From Amoebidium appalachense (lineage: Eukaryota; Ichthyosporea), in NCBI GenBank assembly GCA_963693365.1, contig CAVNZM010000007.1, forward strand, positions 4,836,001 to 4,900,000: a DNA stretch of 64,000 nucleotides, written 5' to 3'. The first letter of the stretch is position 1; every line of letters starts with the position of its first letter. A program made the position numbers and the translations under genes. The notes under the pieces are model-generated. The model was not told where the DNA came from. It saw only the letters and a list, made by a program, of their open reading frames with translations, and ran no database searches. Of the stretch, positions 11,356-26,732 are shown one piece after another.

Positions 11356-11546
11356 CTTCATCCCAGCAGCCTCACCGCAGTCAAACTTTCGCTTCGGAAA
11401 CAGTTCGGTTGAGCACCCGAATCAAACAGGGGGCAAACACAAGGAGTCATCGACAGAACCATTCAATAAGATATCTTCTCATTGTATACAACAGTCGTCA
11501 GAACCAATCATAAAAATATCTTCTCAGTTTATCGTCACCGGCAAGA

Positions 11547-12680
11547 ATGGCCGTAGGTGGCAAAGACTACTATTCGATTCTGGGCGTGCCCAAGGGCTGC
11601 TCTGACGAGGATGCGCTCAAAAAGGCCTACCGCAAGCTGGCCATGAAGTGGCACCCCGACAAGAACGCAAACAACAAGGAGGCCGCCACCCAGAAATTCC
11701 AAGAGATCTCCGAGGCATACGACGTGCTCTCGGACCCCAAAAAGAGGCAAATCTACGACATGTACGGCGAGGAGGGCCTCAAGGGCGGCATCCCAGACCC
11801 CTCCCACAGCTCGGCCGGGCCTTCTGGCTTCCCAAGCGGATTTGGGCCGCAGAGAGGGCCCAACATGTTCTTCTTCGGCGGCAGTGAGGGCAGCAACGGC
11901 GGCAGCTACCACTTCTCGCAGCAGGACGCAGACAACATTTTTGCGCAAATGTTTGGCTGTGCCGGCGGCTTTGCAGACCTGCTGGGCGGGGCCCAGCCCG
12001 GCATGAAACAGCGCAGGGGTCCACGCATGAACATGCGCACGGGCGGCACAAAGTTTGGGGGGATGGGCAGCCAGCAGCACCCCTTTGACCTGATGGGAGA
12101 CGACGACGTGCACATGGGCGACGGGTTTGGGGGCGGGCGGAGGGCCAAGAACATGGAGGTGGTGCACCCCCTCAACTGCACGCTCGAGGAGCTGTATGGG
12201 GGCGCAAGAAAGAAGATGAAGATCACACGCACGCTGGAGGACCCGGTGACGGGCCAGGCGCAGCAGGAGGCCAATATCATGGAGGTCGACGTGCGGGCGG
12301 GCTGGAAGGAGGGCACAAAGGTGCGCTTTGACGGCGCGGGTGACGTGCGTGCGCACCAGCCCCCGCAGGACGTTGTGTTTGTGGTGCGGCAGAAACCTCA
12401 CCCTGTGTTCACGCGGGCCGGGGACAACCTCCAGTGCAGCGTGACGGTGCCGCTCAAGGACGCGCTGCTCGGAAAGGCCGTCAGCGTGCCCACAATCGAC
12501 GGCCAGCCGCTGCAAACAGTGGCGGGGGCGGTGCTGCAGCCGGGCACGAAGGTGTTTGGGGGCCGCGGCATGCCCAAAAAGGCCGGCGGCAGGGGGGACC
12601 TGGTGGTGGACTTTAAGGTACCGCTGCCGACGAACCTCACCCCGGCACAGAGGCAGAAAATAGCTGAGGCACTACCGTAA
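11547..12680 (+). CDS. DNAJB1: Type II (DNAJB/Sis1-class) Hsp40 chaperone, intronless
   Basis: This is a single 377-codon frame ending in TAA. The J-domain is at residues 6-75 with the HPD motif at 36-38 (KWHPDKN), which stimulates the Hsp70 ATPase. A Gly/Phe/Met-rich linker (about 76-170) follows, then two beta-barrel client-binding domains (about 195-345) and a short tail. No CXXCXGXG zinc fingers are present, which makes it class B/type II. The C-terminal domain has the family signature [20 protein letters not shown], then [11 protein letters not shown] and GRGMPKK. Typical DNAJB1/Sis1 length is 340-350 aa; the extra residues lie in the linker. GC-rich third positions and lack of introns contrast with the split genes around it and fit a heat-inducible gene. 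The promoter carries a strong heat-shock element. The symbol denotes the class, not proven orthology. Confidence 0.93.
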   Translation: MAVGGKDYYSILGVPKGCSDEDALKKAYRKLAMKWHPDKNANNKEAATQKFQEISEAYDVLSDPKKRQIYDMYGEEGLKGGIPDPSHSSAGPSGFPSGFGPQRGPNMFFFGGSEGSNGGSYHFSQQDADNIFAQMFGCAGGFADLLGGAQPGMKQRRGPRMNMRTGGTKFGGMGSQQHPFDLMGDDDVHMGDGFGGGRRAKNMEVVHPLNCTLEELYGGARKKMKITRTLEDPVTGQAQQEANIMEVDVRAGWKEGTKVRFDGAGDVRAHQPPQDVVFVVRQKPHPVFTRAGDNLQCSVTVPLKDALLGKAVSVPTIDGQPLQTVAGAVLQPGTKVFGGRGMPKKAGGRGDLVVDFKVPLPTNLTPAQRQKIAEALP

Positions 12681-12881
12681 AATAAGATAGGGTACAAGTA
12701 GACAACAGTAGGACGATTGTGTGTACATAAATGTAGATACAACCCCTCATACGTATGAATTAGGCAACTTCTGATAGTAGTAGCGCAAAATGCTACTCTA
12801 TTTATAGATAACGTAATACGTCATGAAGCCTTGGTGGCTATGTACATAATTGCAGGAGCTGGACTCTTGCACAACCATAAA

Positions 12882-12887
12882 AATAAA
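12882..12887 (+). terminator. Polyadenylation signal AATAAA of the DnaJ gene
   Basis: AATAAA occurs about 200 bp past the DnaJ stop codon in AT-rich sequence, the first canonical signal downstream on the plus strand. Confidence 0.5.
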
Positions 12888-12899
12888 AACTTCATTAAC

Positions 12900-14984
<2,085 letters not shown>

Positions 14985-15092
14985 CGTCCACCATTAAGAA
15001 TACCCGCCAATAAGAATACGCTAGCGGCCAAGTCCGCTTTTTTTTTAGAATATGCACCGCAGCCAGATTTTGGGATATTCTTAATGGCGGAC
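14985..15092. mobile_element. Short foldback (MITE-like) element with about 22-bp inverted ends
   Basis: The left end reads ccgtccaccattaagaata and the right end gatattcttaatggcggact. The reverse complement of the right end matches the left with two or three differences. The interior is about 65 bp and includes a T-run. Solo ends of the same motif lie at about 15348-15360 (tttaagaatatga) and 15516-15536 (ttcttaatggcggacggc), which suggests a small dispersed family. No transposase is present. Confidence 0.5.
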
Positions 15093-15106
15093 TGACCGCA
15101 TAAACT

Positions 15107-15777
15107 TTGCTGGATCAGGCATACTCATGCCCCCCCCCCCCCCCCCCCTCCCCCCCCCCCCCCCCCCCCTTCTTCCCCTCTCTCTCTCTCTCTCTCTCTC
15201 TCTCCCCCCCCCCCCCTCAACACACACGCATATGTACCCCAACCCTCCCCTCCCCATGTCTCCCCCCCCCGTCCCCCCCCCCCCCCCCCCCTCTCCCCCC
15301 TCTCCCCCCCCCCTCCCCCCCCGCCCCCCGGGGGTCCCGTGTCATTTAAGAATATGATAGCGGCCATGCAAAAACTTTAAGAATAGTGTACTGTCGGTGC
15401 TGTGTGGTAGACGGTAGTTTCCCTAGAGGTCCTGAAAAGGCCCTCCGGGAACAAAACCTGATAAAATAAAATAAAATAATAAAAAAATGCCCCGCGAACA
15501 CGTTTTTTGGGGGGGTTCTTAATGGCGGACGGCATCTGAATATAAGAGCCTCTATGATAATATTATCTTAGCTTTTTGTTTTTGGACGGCGGGGAGGGGG
15601 GGGGGGGGGGGAAGGGGGGTGGGGGGATGGGAGGGAGAGGGGGACGGGCGTGGGGGGGGGGGGGGAGGGGGGGGGGGGGGGGGGGCGGGCGAGGAGGAAG
15701 AGATTGTTGATATGGATGTATTCAGTGGTTGACAGAAAATGTCCAACCTAATGATTGAAGGAGGCATGAACAGGCCG

Positions 15778-15859
<82 letters not shown>

Positions 15860-15877
15860 GTGTGTGTGTTTGTGTGT

Positions 15878-15918
<41 letters not shown>
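15107..15918. repeat. C-runs, G-runs and a (GT)n microsatellite
   Basis: C- and CT-rich runs (15130-15328) are followed by G-runs (15594-15690) and a nearly pure GT repeat at 15781-15918. This lies just upstream of the first identified PIF1 exon. A possible first coding exon (ATG at 15739 or 15973) is not secure. Confidence 0.6.
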
Positions 15919-15919
<1 letters not shown>

Positions 15920-17019
15920 AAGGTGGAGGAGCCAAGAGGGTTGTGTTTGTTATAGATTGACGGGACCGGAAAATGCAAAAGAGACAGGTGATATGAGCAT
16001 CCGCATGTGCATGCATACATTTGGTTGTTGTTACATTTGTCTCTCTACGGTATGCCCTCTCCTTAATTGTTCTGTTTCTGATTTTAATCAAGTTGAGCTG
16101 GAGCAGTATTGGCGTTGCAAGCCTTGTAATATGCTTTCTATGCATTGAAATGAAACAGCTTTTAGATTTTCCAAATTTTGGGTACGTCCAACATTCACAA
16201 CTAACTGCCTCGTCTTGCTTAAAGAAAACACCACCATCTTAATACTATGCCATATGCAAGCATCTTTAACCCTCTTTTTTGCGCAAACAGGGTGTTGGTG
16301 GTTCCCTAGACACCTGGTCGTACCTCACCGATGCCCTCCCAGACATTTCCCCACATCCGGCCCCTAATGCCACATCTCCCCAGGAACATGGTATTCTCCC
16401 CCCCCCTCCCCCCCCCCCCCCCTCCTAACCTCCTTCCCCTCCACTTTCCCCCAGCCCCCTTCCCCCTTCCCACCTTCCCTTCCATTTTCTGCTTCTTTCT
16501 GGTATGGGAACTACTGTTGGACACACACTATACACATGCCCCCTTCATCTTCTTGTACACAGCTCGATACTAGTGTTAATCGTTTCAACTTGCATCCCCC
16601 TCCTCCGGCCTCCTCCTCCTCCCCCCCCCTCTCCCCCTCCTCCCGATGCTCTTTGTCTCGACACACACATTGTAAGACACCCCCCTCACCCTCCGCCCAC
16701 CCAACCGTCCCCCCCCCCCCTCTCCTCTCACCTAGATAGTGCACGCACATCCCCTCCCCGTTTTCTTTCTCAACCTCGCCTACCACACACCCACACTCCT
16801 CTCACCCACTTACCACCCCACCCATGCAGATGGTGACCCGGCACCCCCCACCACTCTATCGTCTTCGATCCGACGTGAAATTGATCTCAGCATTTTGGAC
16901 TCCACACAGAGAGCGGCCTTGGAGATGGCTTTGGCAGGCCAGAACCTATTTATAACAGGTACAGTTTGGGACACACATCCCCCCCCCTCCCCCCTCCCCC
17001 CATGTTGCATACCGAGCGC

Positions 17020-17139
17020 CTTGCTGATGTTGTATACTTTAATGTTTGCCTTCCCATGTGTCCTGCACAGTGTTTCTCGTCGTGTAGTTGTACTTCATAC
17101 TGTGTTCCTAATCCCCCCCCCCCCCCCCCCCCCCCCCCC
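17020..17139 (+). mobile_element. Poly(C)-tailed SINE family, copy 1, 5'-truncated, inside a PIF1 intron
   Basis: From ttgctgatgttgtatac the sequence matches the reverse complement of the copies at 30.4 and 52.1 kb through aatgtttgcctt, tgtcctgcac, tctcgtcgtg and gtacttcatac, ending gtgttcctaat and then a run of 27 C. Confidence 0.6.
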
Positions 17140-17972
17140 GAACCCTTGCATATGATACTTAAGGCCCTCCTGTTCCCTGACCTGTACACATACACCCGTT
17201 GCACCCATTGCAGACACAACGTGAAACTCAGATATCTGGTATAGTGTTAACTGTCCATTGCCAAAGGGGCCCTTTTTGGGGGGAGGGGGGGGGGGGGGAG
17301 AGGGGGAGGGAGGGGAGGAAGGAGGCGCGGGGGAGGGGAAGGGAGGGATAGGTAGTCACTGCTTACGTGCTCCCCCCCCCTTTCCCCCACCCCCCAAAAA
17401 AATTGTTTTAGAAGACGTTCACTGAAAAAAAGGTTGGCTTGTATGACACGAGCATTGTGTCTTTTGCCCTCTTCCTTTTGTGCATGTGCACACACACACA
17501 CACGGTTCTTGGCGACTCTGTTTCTGTTACACACTTCAATGCGAATTCCTGGTGCAACAGCACACCCGTGCATAAACCCCCACCACGCACCTGCGCTCAC
17601 AAAAACCTGGGGCAGCTACCAATTCAACCGCGCGTGTACATATGCTAACACAACACACGTGCTAACCAACACACGTGCTAACGCAACACACGTGTGCACG
17701 TGCATGTGTTTTATATGCGGGTTGCCGGGACGGGCAAATCCCTTCTTCTGCGTGCACTGGTGCAGGAGCTTAGACGGCACAGGGAGGTGGCGGTGGTTGC
17801 ATCCATAGGCATACCAGCAGAGGCAGTGGGGGGCACAACAATACATAGCTACTGCGGCATAGGAGGTGTGTGTGTGCGGGGGGAGGGGAGGCGGGGAGGG
17901 GATGGGGGGGAGGGGGGGAGGTGAGGGAAGGAGGGTGCTGGTTGTGGGGGAGGGGAGAGGGGAATGGTGTGA

Positions 17973-18276
<304 letters not shown>

Positions 18277-19259
18277 TCGGTGTGTGTATGTGCCCATATG
18301 TGTGCAAGCGTCCGTGTGTGAATTGCATTTGTGTCAATGTGTATGTGTGCTTGTGTGTTTACGCTCGTGTGTGTGTGTGCGTGTGCACCAACATCATACG
18401 TGTATGTGTGTTTGTGTATATTTAGTGTAGGGCACTCGTGCTTCTCCTGAAGCATGTTGGGAAGGGAGGATGAGGGGAACAATCCCAAATCCCCCCTCCC
18501 CCCCTCCCCCCCCCCCCCCCCCCCCCCCCATGCTCCCCTTTTCCCCGTCTTGAAGTTTTGGCTGTTGACCTTGTTTCTCTATTCCCCTGCTCAACTCTGC
18601 AGTGCCACGGGAGTACAAGTCCTTTGAGAAGATGTGGGCCAAGAGGGACAGAATCAGGTCTCTGGATGTCTTGGTTGTGAACGAGGTAGACCCCCTCTCC
18701 CCCCCTCCTCCCCCCCCCCACACACACATCCTGTATTTATCCTCCTCTCCCCTCACACGCTAATATTCTATCCTCTTCTCCCCCGGAGCCTACCACACAC
18801 CACCCCAAAGATCCTTTTCTCGTTTCTCTTTTACCATCACGTCTTAGCTGTCACCTTTCTTCACCCCCCCAATCTCTCCTCCCCCCCCCCCCCCCGGGCC
18901 CCGGCAATAAGAACATGCCTATCCACACCCCAACTCCCTCCCCCCCCCCCCCCCCCCCCCCGCGTGCCGGTGTAATGCATCACATATTCGTTTCACCTAT
19001 GAGCCGCATTCAAGGGCTAGGCTTCAGATAGCACCTCACCCTTCACTATGTCTGAGCGTGACCTTTGTTCGGTCCATCGCAGATTCTATGCTGTCAGGGG
19101 AGCTTTTTTTGATTTTCTGGAAGGTTGGTGTATAACCCCTGCCCCTCCCCCCCCCTCCCCCTCCCCCCCCCCCCCCTTCCCCCGCTCTGGCCCCCCGTGC
19201 CCCCCAGCCCCCATCTCACCCTCCATCATCTCCCATTTATCGATTCATTACTCTTGGTG

Positions 19260-19305
<46 letters not shown>

Positions 19306-20331
19306 ATCATCACCCCCCCCCCCAGGATGTTGAGACCCTCCTACAGGGCAGCATGCGGCCACTACCTGAGCAGAACGGAGTCAAGCCCACCATGCTACAG
19401 CCAACATGATCAAAGTATCTTCCCCCCCCCCCCCCCCCCCCTCTCCCCCCTTCTCGCCCCTCTCCTCTTCCCCCTTCCCCTCCCCCCTCTCCTCCCCCCT
19501 CCCCTCCCCCTGCCCCCTCCTCCCCCACCGTCCTTCCACAAAGGCATACACACAGGTGCGCGCGCACCCGTTGGTACGCACGCACGCTCACACGCACAGA
19601 GTTTCTCCCCGCCATCTACAAGACCTATACTTCTCCTCTATTTCGTTTTCCGGCCCTTGTGTTTGTAATCGAGGCTCAGATACCCACATCCCCTGCCGTC
19701 AATGTTCGTTCAAAGTTTTCTGATATTGCTGGGAGCCTAGATTCTGAGGGTAAAAACAAGATTGCAGTGAAAATATTGTCGTCCGCTTGCCCAGTGATGT
19801 GTGTTGGGGGTTTGTCTTTGTATCCTGTTGTGTTTCTTTTTGTTTTCATGGTATGTGTGGGGATGTGTGTGTGCATAGTGACTGTGCTTATTTATGTATC
19901 GATAGTGTGTGTGTGTATATAAGCTTTGTGCGAGTTGGGATGTGTGTGTGCTTACGTGAGCGCGCGTGGGATGAATGATGTGTGTGTATCTGCATGTGGG
20001 TTATGCATGCATGCGTTACAAGTGCATGTTTTTTTGACATGTCTGTGTGCACGTGCGCTCTGAACACAGGGATATGTGTGTGCCTATGCATGTACATCCT
20101 TTTGAATGGTAGAATCCCATTCCCACACACCCCCTAACTGTGTGTAGTGTAAACAAGGAAAACGAAAAGGAACTCGCAAAGCTGCCGGGGGAAGAGCACA
20201 TCTACGAAAGGTTGGCAGCCCCCCCCCCCCCCCCCCCCCCCCCGGCCCCCGCCTTCCCTTCTCCCCTTGGCGCCCTCCTCTTTTCCCATCATATTCTCAA
20301 CCCCCCGTCGCATAAAAGCATGTGCGGCAGG

Positions 20332-20378
<47 letters not shown>

Positions 20379-20545
20379 GTGAGACGTGTGAATCTAAAAC
20401 AGTAATAAAAAAAAGGAATTGCACGGAGACGGCTAGGGTACTCCTGATTTCCTTTTCTTTTACACCTTATTCTTCCCTTTTTTTTTATTTATTTGTTCTT
20501 CTTTTTCGTTTTTGTTTTTTTTTTTTTCGGAAGAGGAGGAGAGGG

Positions 20546-20591
<46 letters not shown>

Positions 20592-20696
20592 ACTAAGGCT
20601 AATAGTAGAATGCTGGCTGCAGTGTGGACCAGCAGCAGCCAGACGCACCACAGACACGAGCAGAGGTATCTGCACCATGCAACACCTACCCCCTCT

Positions 20697-20697
20697 C

Positions 20698-20745
<48 letters not shown>

Positions 20746-20781
20746 CCTTTTATGTGGCCTGCCGTCCAATGTGTGTGTGTG

Positions 20782-20874
<93 letters not shown>

Positions 20875-20875
20875 A
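20697..20875. repeat. (CA)n followed by (GT)n in a PIF1 intron
   Basis: A CA repeat (20700-20742) and a GT repeat (20772-20872) face each other across a 30-bp spacer, so the pair can fold into a long imperfect hairpin. Confidence 0.85.
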
Positions 20876-21360
20876 TGTGCGTGTGTAACTGTGTCTGCGT
20901 GCGTTTATGTGCATGTGTGGGTGTGATTGTGTCGTACGTGTGTGTATGTTTGCGTATGTGATTACTTGTGCGTGGGTGCGTGCCTGTATGCACGTGCTTG
21001 TGCATGCGTGTGTGCATGCCTCCATTTGTCTGTCCTACAAGTCCACTTACATGTTTGTGTTTTAACTCCCTCTGCCAGCTCAAGGAACATGGCGAAACAT
21101 TCTACAAGAGCTGCCGTGCAGCCGACCAATGCATTCTGAAGGAGGGCGCCTAGGTCATGGTGGGTGCAGAGAATATATTACCCTACAGATACGAGTGTGT
21201 GTGTGTGTGAGGCTCTAGGGCAGCGGGGGATTGGGAGGAGCGGGAGGGAAAGATAATGTGTGTATGTGTGGGTGGGTGGGTGGGTGGGTGGGTGGGTGGG
21301 GAGCAGGGAGGGAAGGGAGTATGTCGGTGTGTGGGTGGGTTAGTGGGTGGAAATAAGTGG

Positions 21361-21411
<51 letters not shown>

Positions 21412-21776
21412 TGCGCTCAGGGGGCGCGTGTGTGTAAGCAAAATGATTGGCTAAGCCCAGACAGACCACGTTGATTGGTAATCAGAAAATCGGCTCTATA
21501 CACACCACACGCCCAACCCCTTAGGCCACATATAGTCAACTATTGACCACACGTTGGGCCAAAGTATGTTCCAAATTTAGCACTGACGAGTCCCCACTTG
21601 CCTATTTATAGCTGCTGTGCAACCTTGATCTGCGGTCTGAGGGCAGCTATCTGGTCAATGGGTCTAGGGGGGTGGTTGTGGGTTGTTCCAGAGCTCAACT
21701 TTGGTCAAAGAACTGGAGGTCTGTGTTCCAGTTCTGCCCCCCCCCCCCCCCCCCCCCTCCCCCCTCTCCCCCCTCC

Positions 21777-21808
<32 letters not shown>

Positions 21809-22632
21809 CCAGCAACCTGAGTCCTCTGCCCCTCCTTCAGACCCGCCCCCTCCCCCCCTCCCCCCCTCCCCCCCCCCCCAAGTCCCCTTCCCCCCCCTCC
21901 ATCCCCCCCCCCCCCCCACCCCCTCCGACACACACAGACACAGACACGCAGCATGGCTTGCCCGATCTGCCTGCCTGTCACCCCACCCTCCACTCACAAG
22001 CACACACGACTGCATATTAAGATCTTTCTTCGGCCTATTTAACCCCTCCTCGCGTCACCTTCTCTTCCCTTTTCTCTTTGGGTCGTTCTCCTGGACAGGA
22101 TGAACGTCACATGAAGACCATCTCTCTCCGTCTCTTCTCCCCCCCCCCCCTCCCCCTCCCCCTCCCCTCCCTCCCCCCCCCCCCCCCTCTTCCCTCTCTC
22201 TCTCCCATCCACCCTGCCCACACTCCCCCCCCCCCCCCCCCCCCCCGTTATATTCTATCTTACATGGTTGGTCTCAGATAGCTCCTAGGTTAAATGATTC
22301 ACTAAAATTCCGCGCATCATCCACGGGAATTTTGGTATATCTTTCAGGGAAACCAATATATTGAGCTCGCTCTGTATTCGGAGCGACGTATGTGTAGAGC
22401 AAGCCATTTCTGAAATTCTTGTTATGGTTGTCTCAAGCCTACGGACATATAAATCTACATTGTTCTAACATAGTAATACAGCCAGAAAACAATACCCCAA
22501 GTGTGTTTTCTGGGGCTGGCAATATTCTACTATAGTTGCACATTACTACTTGTGAACATTGAGTGTTGAATGCACAGTGTTGCTAACACATATAGGACCC
22601 GCCCCATAATATGTCTTGTAGGGATCCGGGAG

Positions 22633-22668
<36 letters not shown>

Positions 22669-23292
22669 TTCCCACACAGACACATGTTTTAGGCAATCGG
22701 TGTTAGCCCACATTCTTTCTGTCACCATGCATACCACACATACCACACATTCATACCGCACATACCGTACATACCACACATTAAAGATACCCATACCCTC
22801 GCTTACCCGGCAGGACCCGAGCAGGTCAGCAAACTAGACAGGGATCTTATTCGAAAACTCTGTATGCCCCCCCCCCCCCCCCCCCCCCCCCCCTCCCCCC
22901 CCTCCCTCCCTCCCTCCCTCCCCCCGTTCCCTGCCTTTTCCCATGCCCCCTCCCCCTTCCCCATTCCCCCTACCCTCCCTCTCCCCCCTCCCCCTGCCCC
23001 CCCTTCCACTGATCATCCCCCTATTTGCCACCAAATCCCCTTCAAACTCTGAATGCTCTTCTCTCCTCTCCTACTTTGCAATGCCTTGCTACCCGTACTG
23101 TCCCCGTTATTTGCTTTTATCTCTCCCTTTAATTGCTCTGATTGATTTACGGTGGCAAAATATCCCCCCCCCCCCCCCCCCCCCCTCCCCCCCTCCAATC
23201 CCCTTCCCCCCTCCCCCTCTCTCCCTCCTTTCAACACACACACACACACATCCACCTAACTCCCAGTGCGTCCATACCTCCCCCCTCCCCCC

Positions 23293-23344
<52 letters not shown>

Positions 23345-23775
23345 ACACACACATACACACACACCTCCCGCCTTTCCCCCCCTCTCCTTTCTTCCCGAGT
23401 ATTCTCTTTATCCCACACACCCCTGCCTCCCCCCCTCCCCGCTTCCCTTCCCCAGGAGGTCCTTACACACACCACCTTCCTTCCTTTGACTCTTAAGTTC
23501 CTGCACACCAACATTATAGCGCTGTTTTCCAATTATCAACCATGCAAAGCCCCTCCCTTATTATTTCCATTAACAGCCACCCATGCTTAGCATGTTTGTG
23601 TTTGCCCCTTGTATGCTATGTGGTCTGGTGGTTTCCATGTGGGTTATGTTGTGCGCATGTATGAGCTTCTATTGGCCATGTGTGTGTGCTTCGGGTGCTC
23701 ACATACATATGTACACACATACAAGCACGCGCGCCGTGACACACACACAAGCACATGTGCATCCAAACGCAGTGG

Positions 23776-23847
<72 letters not shown>

Positions 23848-24344
23848 GGCCCAGAACCCGTCCATCCTGCCCAAGGTTCGCTTCCAAAATGGTCGAGAAA
23901 TGATCATTGCTCCCTACTGCTTCAGGATTGAGGTTCACCTTTCCCCCCCTCCCCCCCCCCCCCTCCCCCTTCCCCCCTCCCCCCCTCCCCCCTCCCCCCT
24001 GCCCCCCGCGCACCCACCCTTGCCCGTCTCTACCATCACTGATAACCTCCACGCACTGGCAAGCGATTTCATAGGCATAATAAAACACTCTTGTAGTCGT
24101 TTATTCATTGTAGGATTCCCCCCCCCCCCCCCCCCCCACCACCACCACCACCACCACCATCCCCCCTCCCCCCCCCCCCCCCCCCCCCCCACCACTTTTT
24201 TTTTTTTTTTTTTTTTTTTTGCCGCTTAATCTAATGGTTCTTGTCGACATTGCCGTGGTTGAGTGAGTGGATACCCCGAGCGTGATGAAAAACCAGACCC
24301 TTGTTCTGACAACAAACATTGTGCCGCCATGCCGTCAGAGTGAT

Positions 24345-24577
24345 TGTCTGTATGTGTGTGCCGCATGTATGTGGTGTGTGTGTGTGCCGCATGTATGTGT
24401 GTGTGTGTGCCGCATGTATGTGTGTGTGTGTGCCGCATGTATGTGTGTGTGTGTGCCGCATGTATGTGTGTGTGTGTGCCGCATGTATGTGTGTGTGTGT
24501 GCCGCATGTATGTGTGTGTGTGTGCCGCATGTATGTGTGTGTGTGTGCCGCATGTATGTGTGTGTGTGTGTCTGGGT
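24345..24577. repeat. 22-bp minisatellite, about ten units of gccgcatgtatgtgtgtgtgt(g)
   Basis: The unit gccgcatgta plus GT dinucleotides repeats head to tail with a 22-bp period; reading frames cycle through three peptides every three units, confirming the period. It lies in a PIF1 intron between the exons at 23.9 and 24.8 kb. There are no unique spacers. Confidence 0.85.
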
Positions 24578-25022
24578 GGGTGGGTGGGTATGTGGGTATG
24601 TGTGTGTGTGTGTGTCAAAAGATAGCACCCGGCCCGAGCAGTCGTTGCTCTTCTTTTCAAACGTTCACCGCACTTGCTAGATCCACACCATATTTGGCAA
24701 GCCGTTTACCATACCTAACCATACGGTCAAACCCCTGCCCTACAGTACCGTACCATACTTACCTGAGCCCTATCCTACTTGTTTTACCCTCGCATACTTA
24801 TTTAACCACTAACTTGTGTTCACAGGTGAAGGGTCTGGGCCAGCGTGTGAGAATACAGCTGCCGGTATGCCCCCCCCCCCCCTCCCCCCCCCCCCCTCAC
24901 CACCCACCCACCCGCCCACCCTCTCCCCTCCGGCCCTGGTCACACACCCTTGTCGAAGAGTCTAAACACAGACACACAAACACACTTGCAGACACACACA
25001 TCACATAGAGACACAGACATCA

Positions 25023-25735
<713 letters not shown>

Positions 25736-26647
25736 CACACATACACATACACCTGCAGCTGATGCTAGCCTGGGCCAATAGGATCCACAAGAGCCAAGGC
25801 ATGTCTCTGGATAGAGTCACCATCGATCTGAAGGTGCCCTCCCCTACATTCCTCCCTCCCCCTGCCCCCTCCCCCCTCCCCCCCCCCCCCCACCCTACCC
25901 TGTTATTCTTGCCCACCCATCATTTTTCTACACTATTGTCACAACGTGGCATGTGTGGGCTTACCTAAGAAATGGAACCACGTATAGTAAATGCATGCAC
26001 GATATATGCATGCACACACACCTGTGCCGTTAACCTCACCGGGAACAAGCTTACAACCAGGCTTCTTTAGTTGTTTATCAATCCACGACTCGAAGCCAGC
26101 TAAAACCCTCCTTCCCCCCCCCCCCCCCCCCCCCTCCCCCCTTTCCCCCTACCCCCCACACCCCCTTCCCCAGAATGCACCCTCCCCCCCCCCCCCCCCC
26201 CCCCGAATTCCTCCTCCCCCCCCCCCCCCCGAATTCCTCTTCCCCCCCCTCTCCCCCCCCCCCCCCCCATGTGGCCTACGATCACCAATACCCTCCCATA
26301 CATTACAATATGCTCACGCAGGAATCCACTGCGCTCACTCTCCCTGAGCAAAACCACAACACACGCTGAACTACCGAATCGCTCACAGCGGTTCCATTCT
26401 GTTGACCAAACTCTCACCCGCTTATTCCCCCCCCCCCCCCCTTCCCCCCCCCCCCTCCCCCCCCCCTCCCCCCCCCCCCCCCCCCCCCCCCCCGCCGCCG
26501 CCCCCACCATCACCATCACCATCACCACCGCCATCACCACCACTACACTCACACGTGCATTTATTAGCACACAGAGGCACACACCCACACAGCACGCACA
26601 TAAACACCTGCACACAAATTGCACGAGTGCACCCGCACGTGCGCATG

Positions 26648-26732
<85 letters not shown>

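Larger units (their letters stand above)
10842..11546. promoter_or_regulatory. Bidirectional intergenic promoter region between BAG and DnaJ genes
   Basis: The 705 bp between the two start codons contain CCAAT boxes in both directions (ccaatca near 11019, attgg near 11048, CCAAT at 11302-11306), a heat-shock element at 11253-11282 and a TATA box at 11348-11355 reading toward DnaJ. A TTC/GAA-rich patch near 11148-11164 may be a weaker second heat-shock site. Shared heat induction of both genes is inferred. Confidence 0.6.

Noticed and set aside
11535-12515. 326-codon frame antisense to the DnaJ gene
   Set aside because: It is a shadow of a GC-rich conserved coding sequence; no known domain is seen.
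19600-19922. Frame reading FVIEAQIPTSPAVNVRSKF and onward as an extra PIF1 exon
   Set aside because: It matches no PIF1 motif, and the flanking exons (19326-19414 and 20148-20210) join in phase without it.
24345-24577. CRISPR-like array
   Set aside because: The 22-bp units are contiguous with no unique spacers, in a eukaryotic intron; it is a minisatellite.
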